A DNA stretch of 35,708 bases. Source: Arthrobacter sp. Leaf141. Its GTDB lineage: Bacteria; Actinomycetota; Actinomycetes; Actinomycetales; Micrococcaceae. The translations under genes were made by a program, and so were the position numbers. Where the stretch lies: positions 25,459 to 61,166 of the forward strand of contig NZ_LMOL01000007.1 of assembly GCF_001424565.1 (NCBI RefSeq), in the 5' to 3' direction. The notes beneath the pieces are model-generated. The model was not told where the DNA came from. It worked only from the letters and a program-made list of their open reading frames with translations, and searched no databases. Below, one piece after another: positions 33,303 through 35,708 of this stretch (within the stretch, counting starts at the first letter, position 1; every line of letters starts with the position of its first letter).

Positions 33303-34330
33303 GCGTGACAACACTTCCCACCAGCACCCGCGAAATCCAGCTCGCCTCCCGCCCAGTAGGCCGGCCGGCGGCGGAGAACTTCCGCCTCGCCGAGTCGGGC
33401 CTGCCGGAGCTGCAGGACGGCCAGATCCTGGTCCGCAACACCTTTATGTCGGTTGATCCCTACATGCGGGGCCGCATGAACGACGTCAAGTCCTACTCGG
33501 CGCCGTTCGCCGTGGACCAGGCGCTCGACGGCGGCGCCGTGGGCGAGGTCATCGCGTCCCGGTCAGCTGACCGGGCCGTGGGGGAGACGGTGGTGCATTC
33601 GCTGGGCTGGCGTGAGTACGCCGTTGTCGACGCCGCCACCACCGCAGTGGTACGCCCCGAGCTCGCCCCGGAGTCCGCCTTCCTTGGCGCCCTCGGCATG
33701 ACGGGCCTGACCGCCTACGCCGGCCTGCTCAAGGTGGCCGAATTCAAGTCCGGCGACGCCGTCTTCGTCTCCGGCGCAGCAGGGGCTGTGGGCTCGCTGG
33801 TAGGCCAGATCGCCAAGGCCATGGGCGCCTCCCGGGTCATCGGTTCGGCCGGTACCCCGGAAAAAGTGGCCCGCCTGCTGGAGCTCGGCTTCGACGCCGC
33901 CTTCAACTACAACGACGGACCTGTCCGGGACCAGCTCGAAAAAGCCGCAGGCCCCAACGGCATCGACGTCTACTTCGACAACGTCGGCGGCGAGCACCTC
34001 GAGGCAGCACTGTCCGTACTGAATGTGGGTGGCCGCGTTGCCATGTGCGGTGCCATCGCCCAGTACAACTCCACCGAGCCCACACCGGCGCCGCGGAACC
34101 TCATGCTTGCCATCGGCAAGCAGCTCACCCTGCGCGGATTCCTGGTGGGTGGCTACTGGCACCTGAAGGACGAGTTTATGGAGAAGGCCGCAGCGTGGCT
34201 TGCAGACGGCTCCATCAGCTACGACGAAACCATCGTGGACGGCCTCGAAAACGCCCCGCAGGCCTTTATGGACCTGCTGGACGGCGCCAACACCGGCAAG
34301 ATGCTGGTGCGGATCCAGCCCCAGGGCTAA
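33299..34330 (+). CDS. NADP-dependent oxidoreductase of the MDR family (leukotriene B4 dehydrogenase/CurA-like)
   Basis: 343 residues. The family reduces alpha,beta-unsaturated aldehydes and ketones with NADPH and lacks zinc. SVDPYMRGRMND, the Rossmann motif SGAAGAVGSLVGQIAK, DVYFDNVGGEHL and RGFLVGGYW are typical. Its start overlaps ohr by 4 bases, placing it in the ohrR-ohr operon. Detoxifying reactive carbonyls from lipid peroxidation would fit the OhrR signal; that role is inferred. A strong hairpin follows. Confidence 0.9.
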   Translation: MSVTTLPTSTREIQLASRPVGRPAAENFRLAESGLPELQDGQILVRNTFMSVDPYMRGRMNDVKSYSAPFAVDQALDGGAVGEVIASRSADRAVGETVVHSLGWREYAVVDAATTAVVRPELAPESAFLGALGMTGLTAYAGLLKVAEFKSGDAVFVSGAAGAVGSLVGQIAKAMGASRVIGSAGTPEKVARLLELGFDAAFNYNDGPVRDQLEKAAGPNGIDVYFDNVGGEHLEAALSVLNVGGRVAMCGAIAQYNSTEPTPAPRNLMLAIGKQLTLRGFLVGGYWHLKDEFMEKAAAWLADGSISYDETIVDGLENAPQAFMDLLDGANTGKMLVRIQPQG

Positions 34331-34342
34331 ACGCCTCCGCAT

Positions 34343-34380
34343 CCAGTAGGCGTGCCGCCACCGCGCGGCACGCCTACTGG
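34343..34380 (+). terminator. Terminator hairpin of the ohrR operon
   Basis: Perfect 15-bp arms (34343-34357 and 34366-34380, CCAGTAGGCGTGCCG and its complement) with an 8-base loop, 12 bases past the stop. Only TTGGT follows, so the T-run is poor. Confidence 0.65.
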
Positions 34381-34417
34381 TTGGTAACAACTTGTAAACA
34401 ATCTCCGGGAACGGGTG

Positions 34418-34534
34418 CCCCTGTGCTACAGGGGAGTGGCGCAGGCCACTAAAGTAGTGGCATCAGTGCGCTCCGGCGCAGTGCTGCGGGCCCTCAGTGA
34501 AAACAGAATTTCAGTGTAGAAACGGACACTCATT
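34418..34534 (+). other. Hairpin-rich leader region upstream of the BMP lipoprotein gene
   Basis: The 246-base gap holds, after the terminator, several short perfect hairpins in a row: CCCCTGT-gct-ACAGGGG (34418-34434), GCCACT-aaagt-AGTGGC (34445-34461), TGCGC-tccg-GCGCA (34467-34480) and AGTGT-agaaacgg-ACACT (34513-34530). Their density suggests a structured 5' leader. No known riboswitch consensus was recognised, and I cannot place the promoter. Confidence 0.4.
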
Positions 34535-34576
34535 GAATTCCAGCCGTAGCGCCACTCTCTTCATCCTGGAGGAAAA

Positions 34577-35686
34577 TTGAAGACATCACTGCGTGCACCC
34601 TTCAAGCGCGGTTCACTGGCAGGGCTGGCCACCATCAGCGCGTCCGCACTCCTGCTCAGCGCCTGCGGCGCGGCACCCGAGGCAGGCAGCGGCTCAAGCG
34701 CAGGTGCCACGGACTACACCGGCTGCATCGTCTCCGACTCCGGCGGGTTTGATGACCAGTCCTTCAACCAGTCCTCCTACGAGGGCCTGAAGAAGGCCGA
34801 AACCGACCTGGGCATCAAGGTCAACCAGGTCGAATCCAAAACCAACAACGACTTCGACCCCAACCTGCGGGCCATGGTCAGCGCCGGCTGCGACCTCACC
34901 GTCACGGTGGGCTACCTGCTGGGCGATGCCACCAAGGCACAGGCAACGGCGAACCCGGACAGCCACTTCGCCATCATTGACTTCGGCTATGAAACCCCCA
35001 TCAGCAACGTCAAGCCCATCATCTACGACACGGCCCAGGCTGCGTTTATGGCCGGCTACCTTGCTGCCGGGTCCACCAAGACCGGAACGGTCGCCACGTT
35101 CGGCGGCATCAAGATCCCCACCGTCACCATCTTTATGGACGGCTACGCGGACGGCGTCAAGTACTACAACGAGCAGAAGGGCAAGGACGTCAAGCTCCTT
35201 GGCTGGAACAAGGAAGCGAAAGACGGCAGCTTCACCGGCGACTTCGAAAAGCAGGACGTCGGCAAGCAGCTCACGCAGAACTTCCTGGACTCGGGTGCCG
35301 ACATTGTGATGCCCGTGGCCGGCCCCGTGGGCAAGGGCGCCGGCGCGGCGCTGAAGGAAGCCAAGGCCGCCGGAAAGGACGTCAAGCTCATCTGGGTTGA
35401 CTCCGACGGATACCTCACGGCACCCGATTACAAGGACATCATGCTCTCCTCCGTGATGAAGGAGATGGGCGACGCCGTGGAGACGGTGGTCAAGGAAGAC
35501 AAGGACGGAAAGTTCAGCAACACCCCGTACGTTGGCACGCTGGCCAACGAGGGTGTGAAGCTGGCACCGTTCCATGACTTCGAATCCCAGGTCCCGGCCG
35601 AACTGAAGGCCGAGTTGGACCAGATCAGCAAGGACATCGTGGACGGCAAACTGAAGGTTGTGTCCGAGTCCAGCCCGAAGGTCTGA
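34577..35686 (+). CDS. BMP-family (PnrA-like) ABC transporter substrate-binding lipoprotein
   Basis: 369 residues from a TTG start with a strong GGAGG site 5 nt upstream. The lipoprotein signal ends in LLLSAC with Cys30. The BMP domain is clear: SDSGGFDDQSFNQSSYEGL, DLTVTVGYLL, HFAIIDFGYE, ATFGGIKIPTVTIFMDGYADGV and LIWVDSDGYLTAPDY. Members bind purine nucleosides (PnrA, BmpA) and feed an ABC importer whose ATPase and permease genes usually follow; the window ends 22 bases after the stop, so they cannot be seen. Confidence 0.93.
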   Translation: MKTSLRAPFKRGSLAGLATISASALLLSACGAAPEAGSGSSAGATDYTGCIVSDSGGFDDQSFNQSSYEGLKKAETDLGIKVNQVESKTNNDFDPNLRAMVSAGCDLTVTVGYLLGDATKAQATANPDSHFAIIDFGYETPISNVKPIIYDTAQAAFMAGYLAAGSTKTGTVATFGGIKIPTVTIFMDGYADGVKYYNEQKGKDVKLLGWNKEAKDGSFTGDFEKQDVGKQLTQNFLDSGADIVMPVAGPVGKGAGAALKEAKAAGKDVKLIWVDSDGYLTAPDYKDIMLSSVMKEMGDAVETVVKEDKDGKFSNTPYVGTLANEGVKLAPFHDFESQVPAELKAELDQISKDIVDGKLKVVSESSPKV

Positions 35687-35708
35687 GCACTGCCTGTAAG
35701 CGCCACCG

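Overview
The window is high-GC DNA with short intergenic gaps, frequent GTG/TTG starts, TAnnnT-type -10 boxes sitting just upstream of start codons, and gene content typical of Micrococcaceae. An Arthrobacter/Pseudarthrobacter-like soil actinobacterium is the best guess; this rests on gene content and codon bias, not on a marker gene search. No rRNA, tRNA, phage, transposase or CRISPR is visible, and the region reads as chromosomal backbone. No gene-free stretch exceeds about 280 bases.

Left part (1-5300, minus strand). Two secreted low-complexity proteins: one, cut by the window edge, carries exact 75-bp tandem repeats; the other is Val/Ala/Pro-rich. They are followed by a Gfo/Idh/MocA oxidoreductase and a two-gene MacB/LolD-type ABC system (ATPase plus permease) whose permease carries a Gly-rich GGQGGP insert.

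Sugar region (5246-10710, minus strand). A ROK-family repressor gene is followed by a complete multiple-monosaccharide importer (mmsA, mmsB, chvE) ending in a clear terminator. A related 22-23 bp sequence lies upstream of both the ROK gene and mmsA and is the likely ROK operator.

Lysine region (10855-16801). A DavA-like amidase, a PucR-type regulator, a cationic-amino-acid APC permease and a DavB-like L-lysine 2-monooxygenase form a compact locus for lysine -> 5-aminovaleramide -> 5-aminovalerate. The later steps (davT, davD) are not in the window.

One-carbon and housekeeping region (16820-25184). A gamma carbonic anhydrase, purU (10-formyl-THF deformylase), a ZTP riboswitch ahead of glyA-folD, a small membrane protein, exonuclease III, trpS, a 2H phosphoesterase and a YihY/BrkB membrane protein. 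A 62-bp near-perfect palindrome begins at the purU stop codon. PurU, GlyA and FolD all act on the folate one-carbon pool, and purU and glyA share one divergent intergenic region.

Right part (25147-35686). An alpha/beta hydrolase; the sdhCDAB succinate dehydrogenase operon with its terminator and a perfect internal hairpin; manC; an M20 amidohydrolase; an ohrR-ohr-oxidoreductase operon with a textbook OhrR box; and a BMP-family nucleoside-binding lipoprotein preceded by a hairpin-rich 246-base leader. Several genes here and in the middle part (purU, xthA, manC, the M20 gene, ohrR) look leaderless.
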